Positions 1-13,520 of a stretch of DNA of 64,000 nt are shown here, in pieces (the first letter of the stretch is position 1; each line of letters starts with the position of its first letter). A model generated the notes under the pieces. The model worked only from the letters and a program-made list of their open reading frames with translations, was not told the DNA's origin and made no database searches. This DNA comes from Lanius collurio. Its lineage: Eukaryota > Chordata > Aves > Passeriformes > Laniidae. The DNA is taken from positions 9,624,418 to 9,688,417 of the forward strand of contig JACBWW010000021.1 of the NCBI GenBank assembly GCA_020086605.1, in the 5' to 3' direction. A program made the position numbers and the translations under genes.

Positions 1-250
1 TGTGTGAGATGGTTTATGTCTCTCTGAATGGGGAGAAGAGCCTTGTGCAGAAAGAGTGGTGCAACTGAAGAAAAAGACTGAGTAATTTTAATTGGCCCTG
101 ATTAAGGTGAGACTGATGCTACCACTCCTGAGTGCCTGTTGTTTGTATCTGGTGCTAGAAGGCCAACTGCAGGAACATGGATTGTCTTATTCCAAGGATT
201 AAATCCAGCTCAGCAGGAACTTCCCTGCTCCTTTCCAAAGAGTGAGCATG

Positions 251-290
251 TGTGTGTGCACATCTGGGGTGTGTGTGTGCACATCTGGGA
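251..290. repeat. Two-copy tandem repeat, 21-bp period
   Basis: The unit is a TG run followed by CACATCTGGG, present twice, 21 bases apart. It is probably slippage around a TG microsatellite. Confidence 0.8.
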
Positions 291-1737
291 CTGACAAACA
301 CAACCTGGCAAACCTGTGCTGGGAAACCACAGCCTGATGGCTGCTTGCAGGAGCTCAGGTGCAGGAGGTGCAATAAATCCTTCTTACTGTTCAGGTAGGG
401 AACCTTCAGATGACAGGATGCCTAAAACAATTCAGTTCTCCCTCCTACTCTAGTAAAACCAACTGTCCAGTCCTATGTAAGATGAACTTTTCCCAGAGAA
501 ACTGGATGAAAGCTGCATGTGCCTCTGGATATATTCCAGACAGGAGAGCAACCCAACTTTGTGTCTGAGGCTGAGAAAGTGTTTTGTAATGGCATGTGAG
601 AGCTTGGTCACCTCCAGGGAAGCTGGGTTTCGTGCACAAGGTGCCAGGGCATGAGCAGGGCAGCAAAACTGTGCTGGGAATATATAAAATGCAGTTCCCA
701 GCAGGGCTGGGTGGTTGTGGTGTGAACGGGCCAGGTCGAGAGCAGGATCTCCTCAGCAGGGGGGCTCTGTGCTGAGATATTTCAGCCTTAGAGTGGGTTT
801 GCTGGTTAATTTAGCAGAAGTTGCTGTTGGAGTGCTTTGGAGGCAGGTGAGCAGAAGTGCAGGCTTTTACAGCACAGAGGTCAGCAATGATAAAACTGAT
901 AAAACAGGATGGAGGAGGGAGAGGAGAGGCACGTGGACCCTCCATAGCCTGTATGGAGGAGAGGAGATTGCCCTGTTCTCAGCAGTCTCCCCTCAGCTCA
1001 GGCGTTATTCCACAGGTCTGGGGAAAATAACAGAAGGAAACGCACCAGGAAGAAGTAAGTCTGAGGTGACCTGTAGTATTTGTTGAGCTGGATTCTTTTT
1101 GTCTTTGCTGGAGTAAAGAGAAATGTCCATTTCAGGAGGCCCTGGGTTCCCAGGCCTGATGGGCTTTGGCAGGATGTTTGCCAAGGGGAAGAAAGAGGGC
1201 TCCTGGTTTTTACTTGTGCAGGTGCAGAGCAGAGCTTTTCCAGAGATATGGAACTCCTTGCAGAGAGAAGGGGTGCTGAAACTCAACAGGAGTTTCCATT
1301 TCCTTCACTCCTGAGCTCGTCCCACTCAAACTGCAGGAGTTTGTGCAGCTCTTTGCTGCACTCACTGGCTACAGTAATACAAGGAGATTGCTCAGGTGTA
1401 TCCAAACCCAAGCTTCCATCTGCAACTGGCATCTTTGATACTGGGATCATTATTCACCTACACAGAGTGTAGGCAAAGCTGAGGACAGGCTCACATCCAG
1501 GGCAGAATTCCTGTCATGCAGGTGGGTGCTGAAAAACAGGACTGGCTTGTGTGTAAGCTGCCTTCAGTAACAGAAAGTGTGGGATTAGTGTTTCACAGGC
1601 TTCCCTGTCTCACTGAAGGCTTGACTGAGAGCATAAAACTCAGTGTAGACAGAGGTTGTTTAATATCACTTTTAAATACAGTCGAATTAGTAATTTTCTC
1701 TGTAATTTTTCCAGCTGTTTATGTGTAAGTCACCCTC

Positions 1738-1762
1738 TGGAGAGCACTTTCTGTGCTCTCCA
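1738..1762. repeat. Perfect inverted repeat, 10-bp arms
   Basis: TGGAGAGCAC (1738-1747) and its reverse complement GTGCTCTCCA (1753-1762) flank a 5-base loop. It is too short for a microRNA precursor. Confidence 0.85.
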
Positions 1763-4380
1763 AATCAGGATTAAAGTTGTATTGATGAACTAGCTATATA
1801 TAATGAAGTATTTTCATTTCCATCATAAGGACTACATATTTTTTTTTTTCTGATAATCACTAGAACATAAGAGTATGGCATGTTTATGCAAAGTCTGATT
1901 TTGGGTGTGATTTGCTATTGTTCTTAAGTATCTGATGGTGTGGGTGGTGGCTTATCCCAGCAAACTGAGCAACTACTGCTTGAGAGCTGTTCATCAATAA
2001 CCTGTAACTGATTGCATCAATAATAAGATCAAGTATCACAAGACTTACCTAAATTCTCCTGCTCCCTGCAGTCATCTCTCCCCCTTATGGAGGCAGTCCC
2101 TAACTCCAGAAATAAGATCCTTTCCGTCTGGGGTGGGATTCCTCCTCTGGTGGACTTCCCCAGTTTGAACAAGTCATGAGGAATCCCATTCTAGTCTTCT
2201 GAGAGAAAAAGACACTTCTAAGGTGTTATTAATCTCATCCAAAAATAGCCATTTAAAGGACAGAGATGAATTACAGTCTAGAAGTGCTTATTTTGGTCCT
2301 GCTGACTCCCTTAGATGTAGCATTCACAATACCCAAATATAGACATGATGAATTTGATCCTTGGTGTTGTTCTGTTAGATCTGACATAAAGACTGTAGCA
2401 GTTGATGGAAATACTCTCATAGAGGTGTAGTCAGACACTGCATTGATCTCACTCCCGATCCCTTACTGTGCATTTTAATTTGAGCCAATGTTGCCTCCCC
2501 TTTCAAGAGGTGGAGAGAAAACACAGTCAATTACACCATGAAAGCTACAGAGCTCCTTCAGTGATCCAAACTGACTAGGAAGTTACATTTGAAACCATTC
2601 ACCCATTCCATTAAAAAAATACCAGGGAGTGTGCATCCCTATGAAATAATGATGGGCAGAATAAACTGTCTGAAAGTATCTTGCCTACTCCACACCATTT
2701 AATCAGGGAGCAGTGAGTGGAACTGGCCTAACATTTACAAAGGGAGAACTGACACAATGCATATTTGAACACCATGAGAAATAGCATCACCGGGGACAGA
2801 GAGTAAGTTTAGTTAATAATGAATGGCACATCCTATAAAATACCATTACACAGTGTTCAAGGCCCAAGAATGATGACATAATTATTAGGAGACTGGGAGA
2901 TTAAGATATAATTTAAAAAAACATGACAGGGGAGGGTGTAATTGGGGAGACAAAATACACAGGAAGTTTGTAATTTACATGTCAAAATACCTTTTTCATG
3001 TTTTGATTGGATTGGACGCCGCCTTTCCACTTCATTTATCTTGGCTTCAATTAGAGGCAGGAGAAATGACATCTCATGTTCATATTCTTGACACACACTG
3101 CTCATAGAGACTTTCTAATTCTAACAGACAGTGAGGGGAAAAGGGAAACTCGATTCTGCCTCCGTCATGGACTTCTTAGTTAACCCCTAATTTGTTTCTA
3201 AATGAGGCTGTCACTGTGGTTCAAATGAATATGTGCTTAGGAGTTGGGGTGTGTGTTTGGGTATTTGCTTGTAGGCTGGGCTTTGCATGTGGCATGGCTG
3301 GTTGGACCCGAAAACTGCTTTTCTGAGGGAAAAGAAGAACCAGAAGCTAAGAACATTTTACCCCCCAAAGAAGAGCTTTCCTGTGTGAATGGTGCAGACT
3401 GTTTTTATCATAACAGCCATATTCACAGTGTGCTTGTAATCATACAGAGCCATCTCCAAAGCAGAGGATGTGAGTTGTGATTTTCCCCTTTGGCAGAATT
3501 TTTGCTCTTTTTATTTTCTGTCTGTCTCTTTTATCTGGTCTCACCATGTGTTTCCCAATTGGCTCTGAAGTCTGCTTCCATTTTTTACAGGAACTGTGCT
3601 CTGTTTTGCACCCATTCCCACCCAGACACATACACTAGAAATGTCAAAGGTGTGTTTGAGATAAAGCCATATGTTTCATCAGTGCTGAAGTATCTGCTCA
3701 CCTGAAGGCATGTACTGAAGTCTTTCCTCTCTTGGCAGCTGTAATTACCCTTTTAATTCTTCTTGTGCTTCATCTCAAAATCAGAGTTTTAGCTTTTTCC
3801 AAAGGCTTTTGTTTTTGGTTTCTTTTCTTTGCAGAGATTTGCACAATCTGAGGTGTGGAAAGAGGGCAAAAGTTTTCCCCTCTACAGGACTTCAGATCTC
3901 TAAAACTGGGGGCCCTTTAAGGCATCTTGAAATGTCCAGCTGCAATCAGAGGTATTCAAAATCATCAGTCACTTTTGAAATCATGGGAAGCAAGTGTCAG
4001 ACTTATCAGTAACTCTATTCATTGGATTTCCTTATAAAGCAAAATTGCTCCTGGAAATGCTAATCAGGGAATATCAGAGAAAGAGTAGTCCTTGAGAGAT
4101 CTCCTCTGAGAGGGACTTTGACTCACCAGATGGAGACAGATGTCAGAGCAGCTGTATGAGGTCTCTGCATTTTCCATGTGTGTCCTGAACTCTATCAGAA
4201 ACTCCAGGAGTGGTACGAAACTGGCTGAAGTGGGCAGTGCTGCTGTTGCTAATGCTATTATGTTTTTGGTATTTAAGCCACCTGCAGCCACACTGGGGTC
4301 ATTCACCATAAGGCTCCCTCCAATTGTGGCAGGAGCTTACTACTGTCAAATACACGCAGGTCTGGCTTCAACTGCAAGGT

Positions 4381-4406
4381 AAAAAAAAAAAAAAAAAAAA
4401 AAAAAA
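4381..4406. repeat. Poly(A) tract, 26 bases
   Basis: Uninterrupted A-run followed by GAATTAAAAAAGG. It could be the tail of a decayed retrocopy, but the sequence before it resembles no gene or SINE that I recognise. Confidence 0.9.
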
Positions 4407-4635
4407 GAATTAAAAAAGGCTCTGAGATAAACAGCTGGCTTAGGAAATGCAGGTTGGGTCAGAGCAATCACTCATCCAGCCTGGGTGCCTTAAAGTGCCC
4501 CAGAAATTGTTGTCCAGGAACAGTGTGTGACTCCAGCCTTTCTGCAGCCGTTTCCCTTCATACACCTCCCATATCTGTAATCATTGGATTAAGGATGTTA
4601 GAGGGTACATTCCTGCCTATGCCTTTGCTGGACCT

Positions 4636-4760
4636 GTTGTCCATGAGTTTCTCTAATCCCTTTAAATGCTGCAGATACCCTCTGCCTCCACAACCTCCCA
4701 TGGCAGCAAGTTCCACAAGTTCACTGCCAGAATTGCTTCACACAGTTTTACAAACTGCTT
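4636..4760 (-). mobile_element. Ancient CR1-related LINE fragment
   Basis: CTCTAATCCCTTTAAATGCT, CTCTGCCTCCACAACCTCCC and CATGGCAGCAAGTTCCACAA resemble the old CR1 subfamilies shared by birds, turtles and crocodilians (the segment reading roughly CTCCACAACATCCTGTGGCA followed by GAGTTCCACA). Divergence is high, so the ends are approximate. Assignment is from memory of the consensus. Confidence 0.7.
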
Positions 4761-7700
4761 TTGAGCAGAGTGGCCCAAGATGCATCACACGCTCTACTGA
4801 CCACACCTAGAGAGGCTGCACTGAATGTCTTTGGAGTAGAATACTTTGTGGCTTTTGAATATACAGTAATTTGAGTCAGAGAAATACCTCATCCTCTGCA
4901 GTCTCCAGGATAACACCATCTGATTCCCTCCGTGTGTATTCTTTGTGGTATAAAACATGCAGGTAGGCTGTAGGAAGTCAGTGGGACTATGTGTAAAGTT
5001 ACTAAAGTGCATGTTTCATACCTGAAGAATTGTCTAACTTCTTCTGTAAGAATTGTACCCCTGGCATTGACTCTGCTGTCCCAGTTTCCTAACAAGCAAA
5101 GTAAGCAAATAAGAAACATTATTACTAACCCCACCCTGACATAGCTTTGACTGTCAGGCAGAATGCTGGTATGGTACAGGAAGATGCCTCAGATGTTCCA
5201 CAGTTCAACAGACATTTCAGTAGGTTGTGGATTTTACATGAACAGGTTTCAGATCACTAATGAACACGTGAGTGGGTGAACACCAGGTACAGCTGCAGAA
5301 TTAACTCATGGAGTAGCCAAAGCACCAAATCTATTTTTAATTCACATTAGCTAAGTTGACTGAACTCTGAACAACTTCACTCTGTCCTTTTAATAAAAGT
5401 AAGGTTCTGGATTTATGGAATAGAATATTTTTAACTGTGTCATGGGTTCAATCTCTATCCAGTGTACAGTGTGCCTATTTGAAGGTCTCTGGACAGTAAA
5501 CAGATTTCAGTATCTCTGCAGCAGCACAAATTTTACATATTGGCAACTCATGTTCTAATATGCAATACCTGGAATCACCAAAACTAAAACTTCCTGCTTC
5601 ATGAGTTACTCACACACACCTATCCCATTTCCACTTAACACCGACATACACAACAACCCCATTCAATGTGAGTACTTCTGTGGTTGATTTTGATTTTTCC
5701 TGTGTCTCTGATGGTGTTTGAGAGACCAGTATAGCCTTATGTTGACTGGTTTAATAAGAATTACACTAAAGAGGAGAGAGCTGGCGATAGATTATCCTTA
5801 GAGGATGCAGAGTTTACTATGAAGAGGCTTCTGGCAACAAAAATTATATTTGCTACAGTGTTGTGTGACCCACTTTGAGCAGAGATAGATTGATCATCTG
5901 GAAAAAGCCTTGGAATAGCTGAAAGAGGGAACATGCAATAGAAATCAATGTGTCTTTATTTCAGCATTCATCATGACGAGGACAAAATGGAAAATACAGG
6001 CCAAGGGCCTGAAATGAAGTCTGTGGTACCCCAAAGACTCAGGCTAGCACACACTGCATACATCATTAAGCCACTGGCAACAACACACTGAAGCCCTGCC
6101 CAAGTTTCAATTCTTACACTTCAAATAGTCTCAGCTCTCACCAGACAAATTAATATTTAATGCACAAGTGCACACTGTAATATTCCCAACTGTGCAATCT
6201 AATATTAACAGCTATTTCATAAACCAACAAGGCCCATTCAATTGGTGACCATTTAAACTATAACACACCATTAAACTGTAAAAGCAGCCATGAAAACATG
6301 ATTGAGATACATGTTTGTCGGTCCATTGCTAAAAATGGGATTGTAACCATGTCAGTACAAAAAGTCAGTGAATAGTTACATCCAGAAAAAAGGGAGTCAT
6401 GAAGTAAACTCCTTCTTGGAGCTGCAGTTTGGTTATTAGGGCAAAGTAGATCATGTCCACAAGAATATATAGATTTTAATAACATTAAATGAATCCATGA
6501 GAATGTGTGGCACTCTGTAGCTTCCCTTTGCTTCCCTATGAATGTGTCTGCAGCATCCCTGTGTTGCTGTGCTAATTCTGCAAGGCCTACAGGAGTCATG
6601 GATATTTAATTCATGAGTGAAGTGAGAAGGCAACCTCACCCCTGTCTTTAGAAAGACAGTGGTTCCCTGCTTTATCTTGATTTTTCTCATGCTCCCATTC
6701 TGAAAAATATACTGGTAAATTGGAGGGGAGGCAGGAAAGAGATGCTGGGGAAAATGCTTTGCCATGAGATACTCTCAATCTTTTTAGCTCATCAAAAATA
6801 AGATTGAGAGATGACTTGTCTTCAGTGTTAAGTGCCTCCACAGCAGGAAAACACTACTTTGTAAGAGGTTCTTTAATCTATCTGTGAAGTTATAACAAGA
6901 ACCAGTGTTTGGATGCTGAAGTGAAATGACTCAGGCATGTGTTTATCTCAACAAGGGTAAATAAGCAGTGACAAGTTAATGGTAATAGTGATGTTTTCCC
7001 CCTTGTCTCCCTATCAAGACAAGAAGCTTTTCTGAAAAACACGCTTATTCTTTGGTGTTTTCCTGTTAGGGATGGAAGAGAGGGGCCCTGTGCATTATAC
7101 AAGCCTAAGTAGTCATTCTCCTTTCTCTTTTGTAGTCCAGGCTTTCAAGTGAGTTAAACCTGAGTTCACAAAAGAATGTGGAATTTGGTGCTGAAGGTAT
7201 TGAAACACATTTGAAGACTTTAGCCTAAGCAATAAAAGTCTTTCAAAAATATCATTAAGCAAATGATGTCTTATGAAGTGCCTTCAGATGGCTGAGTTTT
7301 AATTTTAGAAGTGAAAGTGGTCTGAAATTGGGTAGAATAGCAGGGTGAGACCATGAACCACAAGAAGTGTGATGTTGAAGGTGAAGTGTGATGTTAAAAG
7401 TGCAGAAGGGGAGAGATCTGGTGGTCACACCCATGAAAAGAAGGCAGGTCTGTTCCAGCATCATCACACAAATGTTTTTGGGGCCTTATTAACATGGGAA
7501 TGAATGAGTGCTGGGAAACCTGGACATTGCAGGCATCCTACTTCTGTATTGTCAATGTTTTCTGGCTTTATCAGCTTCTAAACATTCTTTAATGACATAA
7601 AACCACTTTTGTGGTACTCTCAAATCTGTGACAGCTCATTGTGCACAGTGCAGGCATTTCATTATGTGGACAGTCATTACATCTTTGCAAATCCCCACCT

Positions 7701-10700
7701 TTGCTGCTCTGGTGTTCTTTATTTCCCCATTTTCACAGACTGAATGGGCTGAAGGCAAGACCTTGGGGTGTGTGTGTGCAAATATTTGTAATGGAGAGCC
7801 ATGTACCCTCCATCTCATAGGCAAGGGGACAAAAGGTTGTCTGAGCTGCATTTCAGCATTTCATTACCATGTGTTGTTTTGCCTGACACTGAATTTTAGC
7901 ATTTTTGTATAGTTGCCTTTTGTTTATATTCCTTTTTTTCCAAATCCACCCCTCTTCACAAATAAAACAAGTTTCTTGTGAAGTAGTAGACTAATTAAAA
8001 GTGTCCTAAAATATTTCCTTAAATATCCTCCTTCATTTAAATATGTATGTTAAAGCCTACAGGAGCTCAGACTGTGGTTTACTACATGAATGATTGAACC
8101 TGCTGTTTTTGGAGGTAGGAACAACCTGTTGATAGATGACTTGCAAGTGACAGGTTGTAGTCAAATGTGACCCAGGCCAGAAGTGACCAAAACCTGATGA
8201 GGTTTGATTTCTAATCTGAAATGACCTGTTTGTCTCATTGGAAGAGGGAGAAGTTATTCAAATCAGAAAAACCAGCACTGCAGATGGTACCAGCTGTCAG
8301 TCTGTGTTGGCAATCACATTAGAGAGGGCAAGAACCTGAGCAAAGCTTCTCAGGAAGAGGATTGCAGCTATTTGTGTGTTTGCCTGCTTGTCTGGTGGAG
8401 AGGGTAGAAAAGGTAAATCAGTTTTGTGGGGAAAAAACAAAGTTCAAGAATGTTCAAAACTTATGTGTTGCATACTTTAAAAAAAAAAGTTAATTTTTTC
8501 TGGCCTGATTTTCAGTTCCTGTTTCTTCTCCCCTGTACACTGGGCTGCCTTTTTATTTTAATTTTTTTAAATTTTCTGCTCTATTTCAATTCTGAACTAA
8601 GGAAGGAGAGAGTAAAAGGAGGAAAATTATTTCCATGGAACAAGACTGTGTGTATGTAACTACTTAGTGAAGCTACAGTAGGACAGGAGGATAGTGAAGA
8701 GTTTTGTAAACTTTCTTCGTGCTGTGAATTAATCTGTTCCCTTTTAGAAACTCCTCCTTAGAGGTTTGTCACCCTTTGGGGAGAGCACTGAAGTGCCTCA
8801 GTGTACCTTGACACCAGCAATAGGGACAACTGAGGGTCAGCTTATAGAAATCAACTCATTTGACCTGAGATCTGAAACAGCTGAGGAGCCTTTGGGTGGA
8901 CTGGAGTGTTAAAATTACAGTGATCACATTCCTCTTCATTCAGCCTCAGTCAAAGCAAAATACAGTGTTTCATCAGAGGAAAAACACCTATGGACCAGTC
9001 CTTGCTAGGATGAAGGAATGTTATTTCACTGCATGATGGAGCTGAAATGGTGATGATATCACCAGTTGGAAACAGCCCAGATTTTCATATCACTATGACA
9101 AGTCAGAAGAGAGATGCCTCAGGTAAAGCAAACAGTGAGTCAGATGTCTCTTCAAATCAGAGAAGGCAGCTCAGGGGATCTTTGGCTGGAGGATCATGTA
9201 GAGGAGCAGCTGAGAGGCATCATCCAGTCTGCAGAGAGATGGGAGCACCTCTGGGCTGCCAGACTTGTCTGTGCTTCCAGGCTGGATGCAGAGGCCAAGA
9301 GGAGCCATGTGTCCCTCCCTTGGCCTTCCATCCCTATCTGCACTTTGCTTTCCACTGAACTGAAGAAATGTAGGTACATGAATATCAGAAGCTGTAACAC
9401 ATCCTGGCCAGGAGCCCTCAGCAGCTCAGTGGGGCCTGGAGCCCTACAACAAGCTGCAGAGTGCCCACTGCTTGCTTTGGAGGTCACCAGAACACTTTGC
9501 TCTGTCCCTGTTTTGCAGGTGGATGATCACAGGCAGTTCACTTCATCTCCTCTTGCTTTGACTTCCCCACCTGTAAAGAGCAGCCAAGGATTTTCCCTCC
9601 TTGTAGAAAATACTTGATAATCTCCTTCCAAAAAGTGCCAAGTAATAAGTAGAATATTAGTAATATCCTGGTTATCCTACAAAGTATTAAAAAAAGTATT
9701 TTCTGTTCCTTGTTGGCATTGCCTGGGTTAATTCTGAGCTGTTGGTCTGTTCCTTGGGAGATGGTCTTTTGCAGACTTCATAATATTGCTGTGGTGCATT
9801 GTGTTTTTGTATGGTATTATTGTTGGCTTGGAAAAAACCAACACGAAATGATTTCTCTGGGTTTTCTAGCAGGAATCCCAGTTATTCTCTTCTGCTGCAT
9901 TACACAAATATGCAACATGTGATGCTTCCCAGCAATGGGAGACAGTAGCCTTATAAATAAATGCAAATGGTAAAGATGGGGGATGTTGTGCAGCACTAAA
10001 AGCTGTGCCTGTAGAGGCATTGGTATTAGCAGGAATGGCTGGCTTTTTTTTCACCTGTATATGACAGCGACACTGGAATTATTAAACTATCTAAGAGAAA
10101 AGGGGAATGATTTTCAGGGAGTTTGTAATTTTTGATAGTCACATGTGAAAATCTGACTTTGAGTTTTAAACCTGCAGTTTTGGGGGACTGTGTTTTTTAT
10201 GGGCTAAGGAGAATATTCCCTTTCCTTGGCAGTTGAAGCTTTTCCTTGTTCCTTGGTTACGTCACTGTGCTGAGCCAGACCCTGGTGTGCAGTCAATTAT
10301 ACACTCATGCTGCTTTCAGATTCACTTACCCAGCGATGATGGCTGTGAGCAAAATCCATCAGAGAGTTATTATCTCCAAAGCAAAAGCCTCAAATGTTCA
10401 GGCATCTAATCTGCCCCTGAAAATCAGTACCTGTTCTCGAAAACACAAGACCTCAAATGACTTATTATTTTGGATGCCTGAAGGCTGGAAACACTTTTGA
10501 AATCTTGTCTGTAGCTTAACAATTCAAGGTTGTCTCGGATCTGTTGGCCAGAATTAGTCAGTGCAAGAGGCACGATGTATTACCTGTGGTACAGAAGGTC
10601 ACCTGGATCATGTTATAATTACATGAACCTCTTCATTGTGCACCGTGAAACCCACAGTAACACAAGATAATGGTCTAGGCATCATGCTAATTGGCTGGAT

Positions 10701-12794
10701 AAAATGAGTGTTTTAAGCAGTGAGTCTCCAGCTATCCCAGTATTTATGACATGCACACAATTAGCAAATGAGCTTCTTCATTCTGGCGATTCCAGCCACA
10801 CTTTTAAATCTGGTCTTGTAATTTTTCTTATGCTTTCACAATTTGGGGTATCCAGGCTTAGGCTGCTTTTCTGTGCCTATTTTCCCTTCTTGCCTGAAGC
10901 ATTTAAGTGTTCATGTCACAGTTTAAAAGCAGTTAAATCTAGTCGTGGTGGTCCGTATTGCAGCACTAAACACACAGTGTGGCTGCTCTTGTAGCACCAT
11001 GGTCAAACATTTGGTATTCCAAGGGTAACTTCTGTCTTGGATTAGTCTGAGAAAGTGTAATAAATGTAAAGCTCTTGATGAACTGATCAGTTTTTCTTTG
11101 GTCCTGGTTCAGTATTTTTTAATCATAGGTGATAAGCTTAGAGATGTTTCCTTGCCACAGTTCCCAAGGGTCTTAGATGTTGCTGGGTCATTGAGTTCAG
11201 CTGCCATGCAAGAAAAATGTCTGTAAGCTTGCATCAAGTTGGAGCTACTCACCCAGGCTTCAGTTATTGCCAGAGGAGTGAGAGGGACAGGGCTGTTTGG
11301 AGGCATGTTAAATTATTTGGGATGAGTTGCCGTGGGTGGGCTGTTCAGCTGAGCTAAAGTGAGAGAAATCCCATCTATTGTGGAGAAAGTTCAGGAGAGT
11401 ACCTTCACTTGCCTTCCCACTCTGCAGGCCAGAATGCATCTCCCAGCACCTTCTAACAAAACACTGAGCAGCAAGGCATGTCTCTCCTGTGTGGCAGGGA
11501 AGATTGCTGGAAGGGCCAAGCTTTGTGTGTCTTGTATTTCTGCAATGTTGGGGAGTTTTGAAAGGTACATTTTCAGGCTGCTCAAGGAGTGGATTGTGCC
11601 CATATTTTATAAGAATCCAAACCCTCTCAGCAGTACTTGCCAGATTAACCTAAGAAAAGAACCTTTCTTGACCACCCCCCAAACAATGCAATTTCTCTTG
11701 ACACAATTTCTAAGGAGAAGACTCAGGAGCTTGAATAGCTCTCCTCAGATGGCCACCTTTCAGAACAACTGCTGCTTTATTGTGGTTCATGAAATGATTG
11801 GGAAAAAGCTTGTCCAGAAATATGGTTCCCTACTGTGATCCTGTTATGGTGTAACCTTTCAAGGCCAGAACATCTTAACCTGAGAATCTTCGACAAAATC
11901 CTACAAATTAGGAAGATTTACTGCACAGTTTCTTTTTTTTCAAGCAACAGAGCAATTAATATCCTAATGAAATAAAGGCTGAGTCATTTATCATCCCCCT
12001 TATAAATGTCCTTTTGGGACATCTTCCTGTGGCCGTTGTAGTGAAGGAGTATTCCATACCTCCTGCATCATCTTTGTAAGAGTGCAAATGACTGTGCAAG
12101 TCCAGCCTTACAGCAAAGCTAAAACAATCCAAGTTGAATCTGTGCCACTTCCCATCAGCTCAGGATTTCTTGCTGCTGGGCTGCCCATGCTGACGTGCCT
12201 GTCCTCCTCCACACACTAATGCCCTCTGGAGCACTCCTTGGAACGTGGCAGTCAGTACAGTGAGCAGGGCTCTGACCATCCTTCTGTGCAGGACCCCACA
12301 GCACCTACTGGGACTCGGTGACAATCCTTTTAGAAATCAGGACGAGATGGCACAAAACAGGGACATCTGGCAGGTTCAGCAGAATGGATCAACTGCAGAT
12401 TCCCCTGTTGGTGAACTTGGCCAGCAAGCCATTTCAGCAGATGTTTGTCCTTAGGCATTGAATGCTTTCTGATGCTTCTTCCCTCTGCCTCTCAGGAGTG
12501 AATGCCAGCACAATGGAAATTCACATAAACTCACTGACCAACATTAGGAACTGTTGACCTGACGATGAGCTTCAGTATGTAAACTGGGTTCCTTGAAAGA
12601 ACAGAAGCTAATGCCTCCTCTGGGGAGTTATAATGAAGAAATGCAGAGTATAAGGAGCATTTGGGTGGTGTTTGTCAGGAGTGGTTAGGTACACTTCATC
12701 TTCCCTGATGCTTGTGATTTGAATGCTGTATTGACTCTGCTCCATGTACTTTCAAGCAGGTATATTAAAAATGCAAGAGAAACTGCATTTGGTT
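4761..12794. other. Gene-free flank
   Basis: Unique, AT-leaning DNA with a possible MIR fragment near 9520. Open frames of 167 codons (9114-9617, plus) and 159 codons (11359-11838, plus) have no recognisable protein features. Nothing else is supported. Confidence 0.6.
9520..9580 (+). mobile_element. Possible MIR core fragment
   Basis: GATCACAGGCAGTTCACTTC followed by ACTTCCCCACCTGTAAAGAG resembles the MIR segment that runs from the GGCAAGTTACTTAACCTC region to TTTCCTCATCTGTAAAATGG. It is short and diverged, so this is tentative. Confidence 0.4.
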
Positions 12795-12806
12795 GGGGGG
12801 GGGGGG
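12795..12806. repeat. Poly(G) run, 12 bases
   Basis: Uninterrupted G-run followed by a purine-rich stretch (AGAAAAGAAAGAAAA). It is a likely length-variable and sequencing-error-prone site. Confidence 0.9.
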
Positions 12807-12829
12807 AGAAAAGAAAGAAAATAATTATT

Positions 12830-13235
12830 GTTACACATTGGAGCATATTAATGAATACATTAATAATTGATCCACTGTTATGTTTTCCCCTAATAGTCAT
12901 CAAAATCTGTATAAACCTGCACTACAATACATAACATCTCATTACAACGTTTGCTCAAAAAATCAATGCATATCTAAGTTATTTGTGTCAAAACTCATTT
13001 ATTTCCACAATAACATGGACTGTCAAACCTTGACATCCTGTTAATAACATCCAGTGCATTTGCATATTATTCAAATATTTCCTTTTATGAAATGGGGGAC
13101 TTTTACTTACACCGTCCTACTTGCAGTGCTTCGTATATTTGCACATTAGCTCAATTCACACAGTTATAGAAGGGTTACCTGTGGCAACTAATTATACTGC
13201 ACTTTATGCATATTAATGAGCCTGGTGAGCAGCCG
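12830..13235. promoter_or_regulatory. AT-rich candidate conserved noncoding element
   Basis: A low-GC, non-repetitive block dense in homeodomain and POU-type words: ATTAATGAATACATTAATAA near 12850, TGCATTTGCATATTATTCAA near 13055 (contains the octamer-like ATTTGCATA), and TTATGCATATTAATGAG near 13208. Such density is typical of vertebrate developmental enhancers. Conservation cannot be measured from one sequence. Confidence 0.4.
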
Positions 13236-13443
13236 TCCTCTGTTCTGTGTTGAGATGACGGGGGAAAAAATAACCATGTAAGTGGGAGACCTATTACAGG
13301 CAAAATGCAGGCGAGTGGAAGGCAGATATTTTATAATGTTTTCTCTTTGATGCCCACAGCCTTTTAGAGCAGACTAACCTGAGTGGGGAAAAATACCTCA
13401 CAGCAGTCCCAGCAGCTTTGAGGTCAGATGTGAAAAATATTAC

Positions 13444-13470
13444 TCTTTTTTTTTTTTTCTTGAGTTCTTT

Positions 13471-13504
<34 letters not shown>

Positions 13505-13520
13505 CTCTCCCTCTCTTCCC
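13444..13520. repeat. Polypyrimidine tract with a 28-base T-run
   Basis: The tract is almost all T and C, with a 28-base T-run at 13473-13500 followed by CT-rich sequence. Only a few purines interrupt it. It is a length-variable low-complexity site. Confidence 0.9.

Larger units (their letters stand above)
1..4635. other. Gene-free flank
   Basis: No exon, RNA gene or named mobile element could be supported. It contains the TG tandem repeat near 251, a hairpin at 1738-1762 and the poly(A) tract at 4381. The segment 2400-2900 is AT-rich and unique in texture. Short open frames look incidental. Confidence 0.6.

Noticed and set aside
750..768. CTCF-like word CAGCAGGGGGGC
   Set aside because: An extra G breaks the core pattern; a single weak match is not enough.
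1738..1762. Hairpin considered as a microRNA precursor
   Set aside because: A 10-bp stem is far too short for a precursor of about 60-80 bases.
4064..4406. Possible processed retrocopy ending in the 26-base poly(A) tract
   Set aside because: The upstream sequence resembles no gene or SINE that I know, and no flanking duplication was seen.
9114..9617. 167-codon open frame, plus strand
   Set aside because: No protein resemblance; its 3' part overlaps a possible MIR fragment.
11359..11838. 159-codon open frame, plus strand
   Set aside because: No recognisable features; composition is typical of the surrounding noncoding DNA.
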